DNA of 5,087 nt, from contig JALTEW010000488.1 in the NCBI GenBank assembly GCA_027073795.1, forward strand, positions 1 to 5,087. Reading direction: 5' to 3'. The DNA comes from a bacterium (GTDB lineage Bacteria > Desulfobacterota > S145-22). Shown here piece by piece: positions 1 to 5,087 of the stretch (its first letter is position 1; each line of letters begins with the position of its first letter). The position numbers were made by a program, and so were the translations under genes. The notes under the pieces are model-generated. The model was not told the origin of the DNA, searched no databases, and saw nothing but the letters and a program-made list of their open reading frames with translations.

Positions 1-132
1 ACCCTCCCAAGGCGGTTTTTTGAGGAACCCCTTGGAGAGGAAGGCAATGTCTTGAAGAAAAAAGACTTCGAGAAGATGCTCTCGGATTACTATCGATTGA
101 GGGGTTGGTCCGAAGAGGGCGTGCCGGTTTAA
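1..132 (+). CDS. C-terminal end of a probable tungsten-dependent aldehyde:ferredoxin oxidoreductase (partial)
   Basis: Frame 1 is open from the left edge to a TAA at 130-132 and encodes 43 residues; the rest of the gene lies outside the window. The peptide begins LPRRFFEEPLGEEG, continues with a charged KKKDFEKMLSDYYRLRGW stretch and ends SEEGVPV. In aldehyde:ferredoxin oxidoreductases the extreme C terminus has the same layout: LPxRF.EEPL, a loop, a helix of the type F..ML.EYY.LRGW, then D/E-x-G-x-P. Family members are cytoplasmic enzymes with a tungstopterin and a [4Fe-4S] cluster that interconvert aldehydes and carboxylic acids using ferredoxin. The catalytic and cofactor-binding parts are not in view, so the substrate and the integrity of the gene cannot be judged. 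It is convergent with hpt. The assignment rests only on this tail. Confidence 0.72.
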   Translation, partial: TLPRRFFEEPLGEEGNVLKKKDFEKMLSDYYRLRGWSEEGVPV

Positions 133-234
133 AGGAGTATTATTTCTAAACCATAAACTGGATTTCAGGTAAAGGTTAGCTATATAGTAGACCCCCAAAA
201 GGGGCAACATGCCAAAGTGAAAAAGGAATCGTTA

Positions 235-274
235 GAAGGGGAGTCTGACATGAAGCTTCTCACTTTTCCCCTCC
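235..274 (-). terminator. Weak candidate stem-loop between the convergent genes
   Basis: On the minus strand GGAGGGGA (274-267) can pair with TCCCCTTC (242-235) as an 8-bp stem with one G-T wobble, closing a 24-base loop. The stem starts at the hpt stop codon (274-276). A run of five T lies on the minus strand at 224-220, about ten bases beyond the stem rather than directly after it. On the + strand the same arms pair less well (one A-C mismatch) and are followed by TATTCTTCC. The position between two converging genes suits a terminator, but the long loop and displaced T tract make this weak. Confidence 0.25.
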
Positions 275-804
275 TATTCTTCCGGCACAACCTTCCCGAT
301 ATAGGGGAGATTTCTGTGTTTTTGAGCGTAATCGATCCCATACCCCACGACAAAGACATCCGGAATCTTAAACCCAACATAATCAATCTCAACGGGCACC
401 TCCCGCCTCTCCGGCTTATCCAGCAGGGTGCATATCTTGAAGGAGGCGGGTTTCTTTAACAGAAGATAATCCCTGACCTTTTCCAGCGTGTATCCTGTGT
501 CAATAATGTCTTCTATAATAATGACATCCTTGTTTCGGATGTCCTCTTCCAGGTCTTTGTTAATTTTGACCTCCCGCGAGCTTTCCATTGAACCGCCGTA
601 ACTCGACACAACCATAAAATCAATTTTCGCCTCTAATTTAATCTCCCTCGAGAGATCCGCCAGGAAAACGACTGAGCCTCTCAGGAGACCCACAAGGATA
701 ACATCCTCCGACTCCCGGTAGTCTTCCGTAATCCGGCGCCCCAGTTCTTTGACCCTTTGCCCTATTTTGTTTTTTGGAATCAAAACCTCTATATGGTACC
801 TCAC
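274..804 (-). CDS. hpt: Hypoxanthine phosphoribosyltransferase (purine salvage)
   Basis: This 176-residue cytoplasmic enzyme transfers the phosphoribosyl group of PRPP to hypoxanthine (and usually guanine), giving IMP or GMP. The length is typical of bacterial Hpt. Type I phosphoribosyltransferase landmarks are in order: the LLRGS loop (40-44), the flexible-loop start SSYGG (67-71), and the PRPP-binding signature VIIIEDIIDTGYTL (94-107) with acidic pair E98-D99 and presumed catalytic base D102. DKPERR (129-134) follows, where K130 would contact the purine. The C-terminal hood has VGYGIDYAQKHRNLPYIG (153-170), where D158 sits at the metal/purine site. The start codon is GTG at 804-802; upstream in frame there is no other start codon before a TAA. 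GAGG lies 8 bases before the GTG. The gene has its own 189-base upstream gap, so it is probably transcribed separately from the transporter-ligase unit. Nothing in the protein looks damaged. Confidence 0.95.
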   Translation of the reverse strand: MRYHIEVLIPKNKIGQRVKELGRRITEDYRESEDVILVGLLRGSVVFLADLSREIKLEAKIDFMVVSSYGGSMESSREVKINKDLEEDIRNKDVIIIEDIIDTGYTLEKVRDYLLLKKPASFKICTLLDKPERREVPVEIDYVGFKIPDVFVVGYGIDYAQKHRNLPYIGKVVPEE

Positions 805-811
805 GAGATCA

Positions 812-816
812 TCCTC
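812..816 (-). promoter_or_regulatory. Ribosome binding site that supports the GTG start of hpt
   Basis: The minus strand reads GAGGA here, with 8 bases between GAGG and the GTG at 804-802. An ATG inside this stretch (ATGATCTCGTGA) is out of frame and stops after three codons. The GTG is therefore the start supported by both the Shine-Dalgarno match and the open frame. Confidence 0.6.
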
Positions 817-839
817 ACAATCATTTGTTCCCGCCTGTT

Positions 840-867
840 ATCCTAACATACACAAACAAAGAATAAA
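840..867 (-). promoter_or_regulatory. Weak candidate sigma-70-type promoter for hpt
   Basis: On the minus strand a TAGGAT hexamer (845-840, 4 of 6 matches to TATAAT) is preceded by TGT, an extended -10 element. TTTATT (867-862) lies 16 bases upstream, but it is a poor -35 match. The stretch is AT-rich compared with the flanking genes and would give a leader of roughly 30 bases before the hpt start. The gap 805-993 contains no gene I can support. This is inferred from consensus only. Confidence 0.3.
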
Positions 868-993
868 ATGAAATCCGGACGACCCCGGAAAGTTCAAGGT
901 AGAAGGCTGAAAACAGGTAAGTTTCAACCTGAAAGGCTTTTACAAACAATCTTTGGACTTGGGGCTTTTACCTATTGCCCTTTGTTCTTTACC

Positions 994-2628
994 CTATCCA
1001 TCCTGCCGCCGTCTCTCTTCTTCCCTGATCTCGCGCCTCAGCAGCTTACCCACCTTTGACTTTGGAAGCATGTCCCGAAACTCAATGTAATGGGGGATCT
1101 TGTAGGGGGCCAGGTGTTCACGGCACCACTTGGTCAGTTCCGAGCCCCCGACGCCCCGTGCGTCTTCCTTCAAGACCACGATGGCCTTGATCCGCTCCCC
1201 GACCCGTTCGTCCGGAACCCCGACTACACAGGCCCCGACGACGGTCGGATGGTCCTGAAGCACCGCCTCTACCTCGGATGCGGAGACCCGATAGGCCTTA
1301 TACTTGATGATATCTGCCGTTCGTTCCACAAACTGAAGCTGTCCATCTTCCCTTTCACTAAGGAAGTCCCCCATCCTGTAATAGGTTTCTCCCATAACCT
1401 CAACGTACGACCTCTTTGTCTCTTCAGGTTTTTTCCAGTAGTACTTGAGGTTCTCCTTCGAGGTGACAAGGAGTTCCCCCGAATCCCCCCGCTCAACGGG
1501 GTCCAGGGTTTCCGGGTCAACGATCAGACATCTCCGGGACTTCAGAGGCAACCCGACGGTATTGGCGTCTGGCTCACTGTCGAGGCGGCTGTAAGCCACA
1601 TGCCCCCCTTCCGTTGAACCATACACCTGATAGATGGGCTCGCCGGTATGCTCCTTCCATCTTCGGAATACCTCTGCCGGCAGGACATCCCCACCACAGT
1701 AGCAATATTTCAAGGATGACAGGTCATACTGATCAAGGCGATCATTCTCCAGGATCATCCGGTAAAGGGTGGGAACCCCCAGCATCCATCGAGCCTTGTA
1801 ACGCTCCACGGCCTTCAGGATGGCATCTACCTGTGGCTGAGGCATCAGAATTGTCTTGTTTCCAAAGTTAAGCCCGAAGGCAATCATGAACCCCTTTGCC
1901 ATGATATGAAAGAGGGGATTTATCATGAGGACCACATCCCGTCCCGGCGTTGTCTTATCGCCAATGACGTCCTCCATGATATCACGAATATACGTAACCT
2001 CCCCCAGGTGATTCCCCGGAACCCCCTTCGGGAACCCCGTTGTCCCCCCCGTGTACATGATATATGCAAGGTCCGTGGCCGGGTCCATCGTAACCTTAGG
2101 CGGGGTGGGGGGGTGACTTTTCAGCAGATGTTTAAAGGAATATACACCCGGCTTTCTCTCCACCTTTCCTGTGGGAATCTTGTCGAAAAGATGGCCGAGG
2201 GCCCGCTTCCAGAATGGCACCAGATCGGCAATATTGGTTACGATCACATTCCGGACGGGTGTCCTCTTCAGGATTTCATTCACGTACCCGAAGTTGGTAT
2301 CAAGGCAGATGATCGTGTTGACCTCGGCATCATTGGCCATGTATTCCACCTCAAAGGCCGTATAGATGGGAGAAACGGGAACCACTGCCGCCCCTATTTT
2401 TTGAATGGCAAAATTCGCTATGACCCATTGAGGGCAGTTGGGGATATAGATCATCACCTTGTCACCATGGCCCACACCCAGGGCATGGAGGGCCGTGGCA
2501 AACCGGTCGATCCATTCCTTTAGTTTGCGATAAGAAATACCCTCGCCAAGAAAAACGATGGCGGGATTATTGGGGAATCTTGCACAGATCTCCTCGAGTT
2601 TTGAAAATGTATAATTATCCTTGCTCAT
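994..2628 (-). CDS. AMP-forming acyl-CoA (fatty or aromatic acid) ligase
   Basis: This 544-residue member of the ANL adenylate-forming superfamily activates a carboxylic acid with ATP to an acyl-AMP, then forms the CoA thioester. The length fits acyl/aryl-CoA ligases. Core motifs appear in order: the A3 phosphate loop YTGGTTGFPKG (192-202), a NPLFHIMAKG segment (237-246), A5 YQVYGSTEGG (333-342), A7 YYRMGDF (416-422, with ribose-binding D421), A8 ERTADIIKYKAYRVSASEVE (434-453) and A10 LPKSKVGKLLRRE (521-533). K528 is the expected catalytic lysine of the adenylation step. There is no signal peptide or membrane segment, so it should be cytoplasmic. The ATG overlaps the livF stop as ATGA (2628-2625). 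No strong Shine-Dalgarno precedes it, so expression probably depends on translational coupling. Two A8 positions are unusual: Ala where Gly is usual (A445) and Ala at the domain-hinge position (A438). The substrate is not readable from sequence; the transporter context suggests an imported organic acid. Confidence 0.9.
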   Translation of the reverse strand: MSKDNYTFSKLEEICARFPNNPAIVFLGEGISYRKLKEWIDRFATALHALGVGHGDKVMIYIPNCPQWVIANFAIQKIGAAVVPVSPIYTAFEVEYMANDAEVNTIICLDTNFGYVNEILKRTPVRNVIVTNIADLVPFWKRALGHLFDKIPTGKVERKPGVYSFKHLLKSHPPTPPKVTMDPATDLAYIMYTGGTTGFPKGVPGNHLGEVTYIRDIMEDVIGDKTTPGRDVVLMINPLFHIMAKGFMIAFGLNFGNKTILMPQPQVDAILKAVERYKARWMLGVPTLYRMILENDRLDQYDLSSLKYCYCGGDVLPAEVFRRWKEHTGEPIYQVYGSTEGGHVAYSRLDSEPDANTVGLPLKSRRCLIVDPETLDPVERGDSGELLVTSKENLKYYWKKPEETKRSYVEVMGETYYRMGDFLSEREDGQLQFVERTADIIKYKAYRVSASEVEAVLQDHPTVVGACVVGVPDERVGERIKAIVVLKEDARGVGGSELTKWCREHLAPYKIPHYIEFRDMLPKSKVGKLLRREIREEERRRQDG

Positions 2629-3371
2629 ACGCCAAAATACGCCGATTTAACATCCGGGTTGTCCATAAGTTCCTTTCCCTCTCCCTCCATCACCGCTGAA
2701 CCATTCTCCAGGATATAGGCATAGTCCACAATGGGGAACACGGGCCGAGCATATTGTTCCGTGACAATGATCGAAATCTTCCTGTCCCGTCGAATTTCCT
2801 TGATAGCACGGATGACATCTTTCTGTATCGAAGGCGCCAGCCCCAGCAATGGCTCATCTAAAAGCAACAGCTTTGGCTGCGCCATCAGGGCCCGACCAAT
2901 GGCCAGCATCTGCTGTTCACCGCCACTGAGAAATCCACCCTGGCGGTCCTTGAGCCTTTCAAGGGTGGGGAAAAGGGAAAAGATGTACTCAAGGGTTCCC
3001 TTCGCCTGCTGCTTGGTGGCAAGATACGCCCCAATCCTCAGGTTTTCCAAAACAGAACTCTCGGCAAAGATCCGCCGTCGCTCCGGACAGAGGATGATGC
3101 CTTTCCTTGCCCGCTCGTGGGGCTTAAGACGGGAGACATCCTCGCCGTCGTAATCTATCTCGGAAAAAACGGTTACCCGCTCCCCGCCCCGCATCCTTTC
3201 CTTGCGCTTTATGTCCAGTATAATACCGGACAGGGCATACATCAGCGTCGATTTCCCAGCACTGTTGGCGCCAAAAATCCCCACAACCTGCTCATCCCCG
3301 CACCGAAGGGTGACGTTGTTGAGGGCAATCATATTTTCATAGAAGACCATCAGGCCCCTTGCCTCAATCAT
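2625..3371 (-). CDS. livF: Branched-chain amino acid/organic acid ABC transporter ATPase, LivF type
   Basis: This 248-residue nucleotide-binding subunit sits on the cytoplasmic face and helps power a HAAT-family importer. Visible motifs are Walker A GANSAGKST (34-42), the LivF-type Q-loop region LCPERRRIF (94-102), the ABC signature LSGGEQQ (148-154), Walker B LLLLDEP (168-174), D-loop LGLAP (176-180), and the TEQ segment (204-206), where LivF proteins characteristically have EQ instead of the switch histidine. Walker A carries Ser where Gly is usual (AGT codon). The segment between Walker A and the Q-loop has a basic stretch DIKRKERMRGGERVTVFSE (53-71), about ten residues longer than I would expect for LivF, which also explains a length slightly above the usual 230-240. 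The ATG at 3371 overlaps the livG end by 8 bases and has a purine-rich AAGGGGAAG upstream; its stop overlaps the ligase start. The transported substrate is uncertain, since this family also serves non-amino-acid cargo. Confidence 0.9.
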   Translation of the reverse strand: MIEARGLMVFYENMIALNNVTLRCGDEQVVGIFGANSAGKSTLMYALSGIILDIKRKERMRGGERVTVFSEIDYDGEDVSRLKPHERARKGIILCPERRRIFAESSVLENLRIGAYLATKQQAKGTLEYIFSLFPTLERLKDRQGGFLSGGEQQMLAIGRALMAQPKLLLLDEPLLGLAPSIQKDVIRAIKEIRRDRKISIIVTEQYARPVFPIVDYAYILENGSAVMEGEGKELMDNPDVKSAYFGV

Positions 3372-4152
3372 CCGGTTCTTCCCCTTCCCAACCTAAATAG
3401 ACCTCCTTGACCCGCTCATCCTCTATCACAACGTCAGGAACCCCTTCCGTAATCTTGTCCCCATAGCTTAGCACCATCACACGGTTGGCTACCCGGAATA
3501 GCTCCCGCAACCGATGCTCAACCATGATGAGGGTGATTCCTTCCATCTGAAGCTTCTCTATCAGGGGAACCATGGTGGCAATCTCACTCATAGACAAACC
3601 TGAAAAGACCTCATCACAGATAACAACCTCGGGCCTCAGGGCAATGCACCGGGCCAGTTCCAGACGCTTGAGATAGCCCGTAGGAAGGGAGGAAGCGAGT
3701 TTATAAGGGACATAGGAATCACGCTCAAACCCAATCTCTTCCAGAATATCCACAGCCACAGTATCCCGATCCCCGTGTTTTCCTCCCCCTCTCCAGCCCC
3801 CTAATTTGCGAACTCGGGGCGACCAAAGTGGGATAATAAGGTTCTTGTACGCGGGGAGGGAATAGTAAGGTCGCATCACCTGAAAGGTTCGCGTAATCCC
3901 CATGCGCGCGATCTTATGGGGGGCAAGGCCTGTGATTTCCCTGTCCCTGTAAAAGACCCGCCCTTCGTTCGGCTTTAAAAATCCGGTAACACAGTTGATC
4001 AGCGTCGTCTTGCCAGAGCCGTTTGGACCGATGATGCCGAGGATATCTCCCTCAAAAAGCTCAAAATCGACGTTTTTAAGGGCGTAAACCCCCCCGAAGT
4101 GCTTTGTCAGGCCCTCAACACTCAGAAGTGGCCTTTTTATACCTTTACCCAT
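3364..4152 (-). CDS. livG: Branched-chain amino acid/organic acid ABC transporter ATPase, LivG type
   Basis: This 262-residue ATPase is the second nucleotide-binding subunit, expected to pair with the LivF-like protein under the two permeases. Motifs are Walker A GPNGSGKTT (42-50), Q-loop RTFQ with Q91, a LivG-style signature region SLPTGYLKRLELAR (155-168), Walker B VVICDE (176-181) followed by V rather than P, D-loop SGLS (184-187), and the switch histidine in VEH (H213). The C-terminal ITEGVPDVVIEDERVKEVYLG (from 235) resembles the LivG tail ITEGTPEEI..DP.V.EAYLG. A Gly/Lys/Arg-rich loop lies at 111-130 in the helical region. The ATG at 4152 gives a 16-base overlap with the end of the permease gene. 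The Shine-Dalgarno is weak, and the next Met is at residue 84, beyond Walker A, so this start is effectively forced. The signature is more degenerate than LSGGQ, although LivG proteins often depart from it. Confidence 0.9.
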   Translation of the reverse strand: MGKGIKRPLLSVEGLTKHFGGVYALKNVDFELFEGDILGIIGPNGSGKTTLINCVTGFLKPNEGRVFYRDREITGLAPHKIARMGITRTFQVMRPYYSLPAYKNLIIPLWSPRVRKLGGWRGGGKHGDRDTVAVDILEEIGFERDSYVPYKLASSLPTGYLKRLELARCIALRPEVVICDEVFSGLSMSEIATMVPLIEKLQMEGITLIMVEHRLRELFRVANRVMVLSYGDKITEGVPDVVIEDERVKEVYLGWEGEEPDD

Positions 4153-5087
4153 CGCTCAAACTGATGATATTTACGCTGCGCGTACACCATCAGCCCCTCA
4201 CTCTTATAAATGATAAACGCTGTCAGGACCAGGGAGTAGAAAACAATCCTCAAGGTTCCGAAACTCCGCAGCAACTCCGACAGGGGAACAAGGATGAAGC
4301 TCCCTATCAGGGCCCCCACCAAGGTGCCACCCCCACCGATAACCGTCGCGGCAATGGGCATGATGGAAAAATCGAGGGCGAAAAGAGACATCCCAGCCCA
4401 CATGTAGAGATGGGAAAGATACGCCCCGGCGAAACAACCAATCGCAGAGGCAATAAACACGGCCAGGGCCTTGGCAAAGGTTACACTGATGCCGGAGGCC
4501 TTGACGGCCTGGTCATTGTCCTTAACCCCTCTCAGGACCAGGCCCACATCCTCGTTGACAAGTCGCCGCAGCGCAAACAACACAATGAGGGTTACGATAA
4601 TCGCTGTATATCCTTCCCACCATGCGCTTGGGAATCCGTCCAGGCCAACAATACCATTGGTCCCCCCCAGGATATTGAAGGCCTGAATCAGTTTTTCAAT
4701 GATGAGGGGAAACATCAACGTCACAATGGCAAAATAGATCCCCCGAAGCGGCAGGCACGGCAGGATTAACAGGGTACTGATTCCAGCCCCCAACAGGGTG
4801 GCAATAGGGATAGACAAAACAGGCGGAAGGCCTAAATATACATTCATGATGGCGGTCAGATACCCGCCAAGTCCGATAAAAAAGGCACTCCCAAGGTTGA
4901 TGAGACCCACAAAATTCGCCAGGAAATCGAAGGCAATGGAAAGCATCGTGTAGATGCACACGATGCAGATGACCCGCTGCCAATAGGGTGCCACGCTGAA
5001 AATCAGGGGCAGCGATAGCATCCCTACAATTAAAACAAACCTTGGAGAAATAAGATACACCAATTCCGGCCATCCAGAGATGGCATA
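4137..5087 (-). CDS. livM: Branched-chain amino acid/organic acid ABC transporter permease, LivM type (5' end probably outside the window)
   Basis: This integral membrane subunit forms part of the translocation path of a HAAT-family importer. The frame is open from the right edge to a TAA at 4137-4139, giving 316 codons. TTG at 5063 and GTG at 5060 are possible internal starts, but neither has a clear Shine-Dalgarno, so I treat the gene as entering from beyond 5087. Numbering from the TTG, eight to ten hydrophobic segments can be seen, roughly at 8-26, 31-48, 52-72, 81-101, 108-128, 152-166, 198-220, 230-262 and 270-287. Family marks are GLINLGSAFFIGLGGYLTA (53-71), the coupling-helix region LRGVKDNDQAVKASGISV (177-194), which contacts the ATPases, and VIGGGGTLVGALIG (241-254). 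The end overlaps livG by 16 bases. The partner LivH-like permease and the periplasmic binding protein are not in the window and would be expected upstream on this strand. Confidence 0.88.
   Translation of the reverse strand, partial: YAISGWPELVYLISPRFVLIVGMLSLPLIFSVAPYWQRVICIVCIYTMLSIAFDFLANFVGLINLGSAFFIGLGGYLTAIMNVYLGLPPVLSIPIATLLGAGISTLLILPCLPLRGIYFAIVTLMFPLIIEKLIQAFNILGGTNGIVGLDGFPSAWWEGYTAIIVTLIVLFALRRLVNEDVGLVLRGVKDNDQAVKASGISVTFAKALAVFIASAIGCFAGAYLSHLYMWAGMSLFALDFSIMPIAATVIGGGGTLVGALIGSFILVPLSELLRSFGTLRIVFYSLVLTAFIIYKSEGLMVYAQRKYHQFERWVKV

Noticed and set aside
193..204. CCCC-AAAA-GGGG mini-hairpin in the convergent gap
   Set aside because: It has a 4-bp stem with no T tract on either side and is easily found by chance.
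217..459. Plus-strand open frame of 80 codons opposite the end of hpt
   Set aside because: It lies antisense to a strongly supported hpt gene, and its product has no recognisable family features.
910..931. Inverted repeat CAGGT-8 bases-ACCTG followed by TTTT on the minus strand, a possible terminator after the ligase
   Set aside because: The stem is only 5 bp and the T tract only four bases, which is too weak to call. It remains the only hairpin I found downstream of the ligase stop.
868..1059. Plus-strand open frame of 63 codons in the hpt-ligase gap
   Set aside because: It runs into the 3' end of the ligase on the opposite strand, has no clear ribosome binding site, and its peptide resembles no protein I know.
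2044..2113. Two 7-base homopolymers (C at 2044-2050, G at 2107-2113) inside the ligase, possible phase-variation tracts
   Set aside because: Both encode ordinary in-frame residues (Gly-Gly in the A3 loop, and a Pro-rich linker). Seven bases is short for a phase-variable tract and the frame is intact.
1906..2523. Long plus-strand open frame (205 codons) opposite the ligase
   Set aside because: It mirrors the well-supported ligase frame; its composition (Arg, His, Pro, Gly rich) is typical of an antisense shadow.
4696..5073. Minus-strand open frame of 125 codons overlapping livM, starting with ATG
   Set aside because: It is an alternative frame of the permease gene; the livM frame carries the family motifs and membrane segments.

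Overview
The window looks like a chromosomal piece of an anaerobic bacterium with mid-range G+C content. The best guess is a Desulfobacterota (deltaproteobacterial) or similar syntrophic lineage. That rests on the gene set: the tail of a probable tungsten aldehyde:ferredoxin oxidoreductase, an acyl/aryl-CoA ligase and a Liv-type ABC importer. No rRNA, tRNA or phylogenetic marker is present, so the taxonomic guess is weak.

Layout: positions 1-132 hold, on the + strand, the last 43 codons of the probable aldehyde ferredoxin oxidoreductase. It converges on a minus-strand hypoxanthine phosphoribosyltransferase gene (274-804). The 141-base convergent gap (133-273) has only a weak stem-loop. A 189-base gap (805-993) carries a plausible ribosome binding site and a weak promoter for hpt. 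From 994 to the right edge, everything on the minus strand is one compact unit. Read in transcription order it is permease (livM-like, entering from the right edge), ATPase (livG-like), ATPase (livF-like) and AMP-forming acyl-CoA ligase. These genes overlap by 16, 8 and 4 bases, so they are almost certainly co-transcribed and probably translationally coupled.

How the genes work together: the permease and two ATPases are cytoplasmic-membrane parts of a hydrophobic amino acid transport (HAAT) family importer. The second permease (LivH-like) and the binding protein are not visible and probably lie past position 5087. The ligase as last gene, sharing an ATGA junction with livF, suggests that the imported substrate is a carboxylic acid activated to its CoA thioester on entry. 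Such importers are known to serve aromatic or other organic acids as well as leucine, isoleucine and valine. The aldehyde oxidoreductase next door could supply or consume related acids, but it lies on the other strand beyond hpt, so this link is speculative. hpt is a housekeeping purine-salvage gene and probably unrelated.

I see no mobile element, CRISPR array, RNA gene or convincing new system. The points worth a second look are residue-level oddities in the ligase and the two ATPases.
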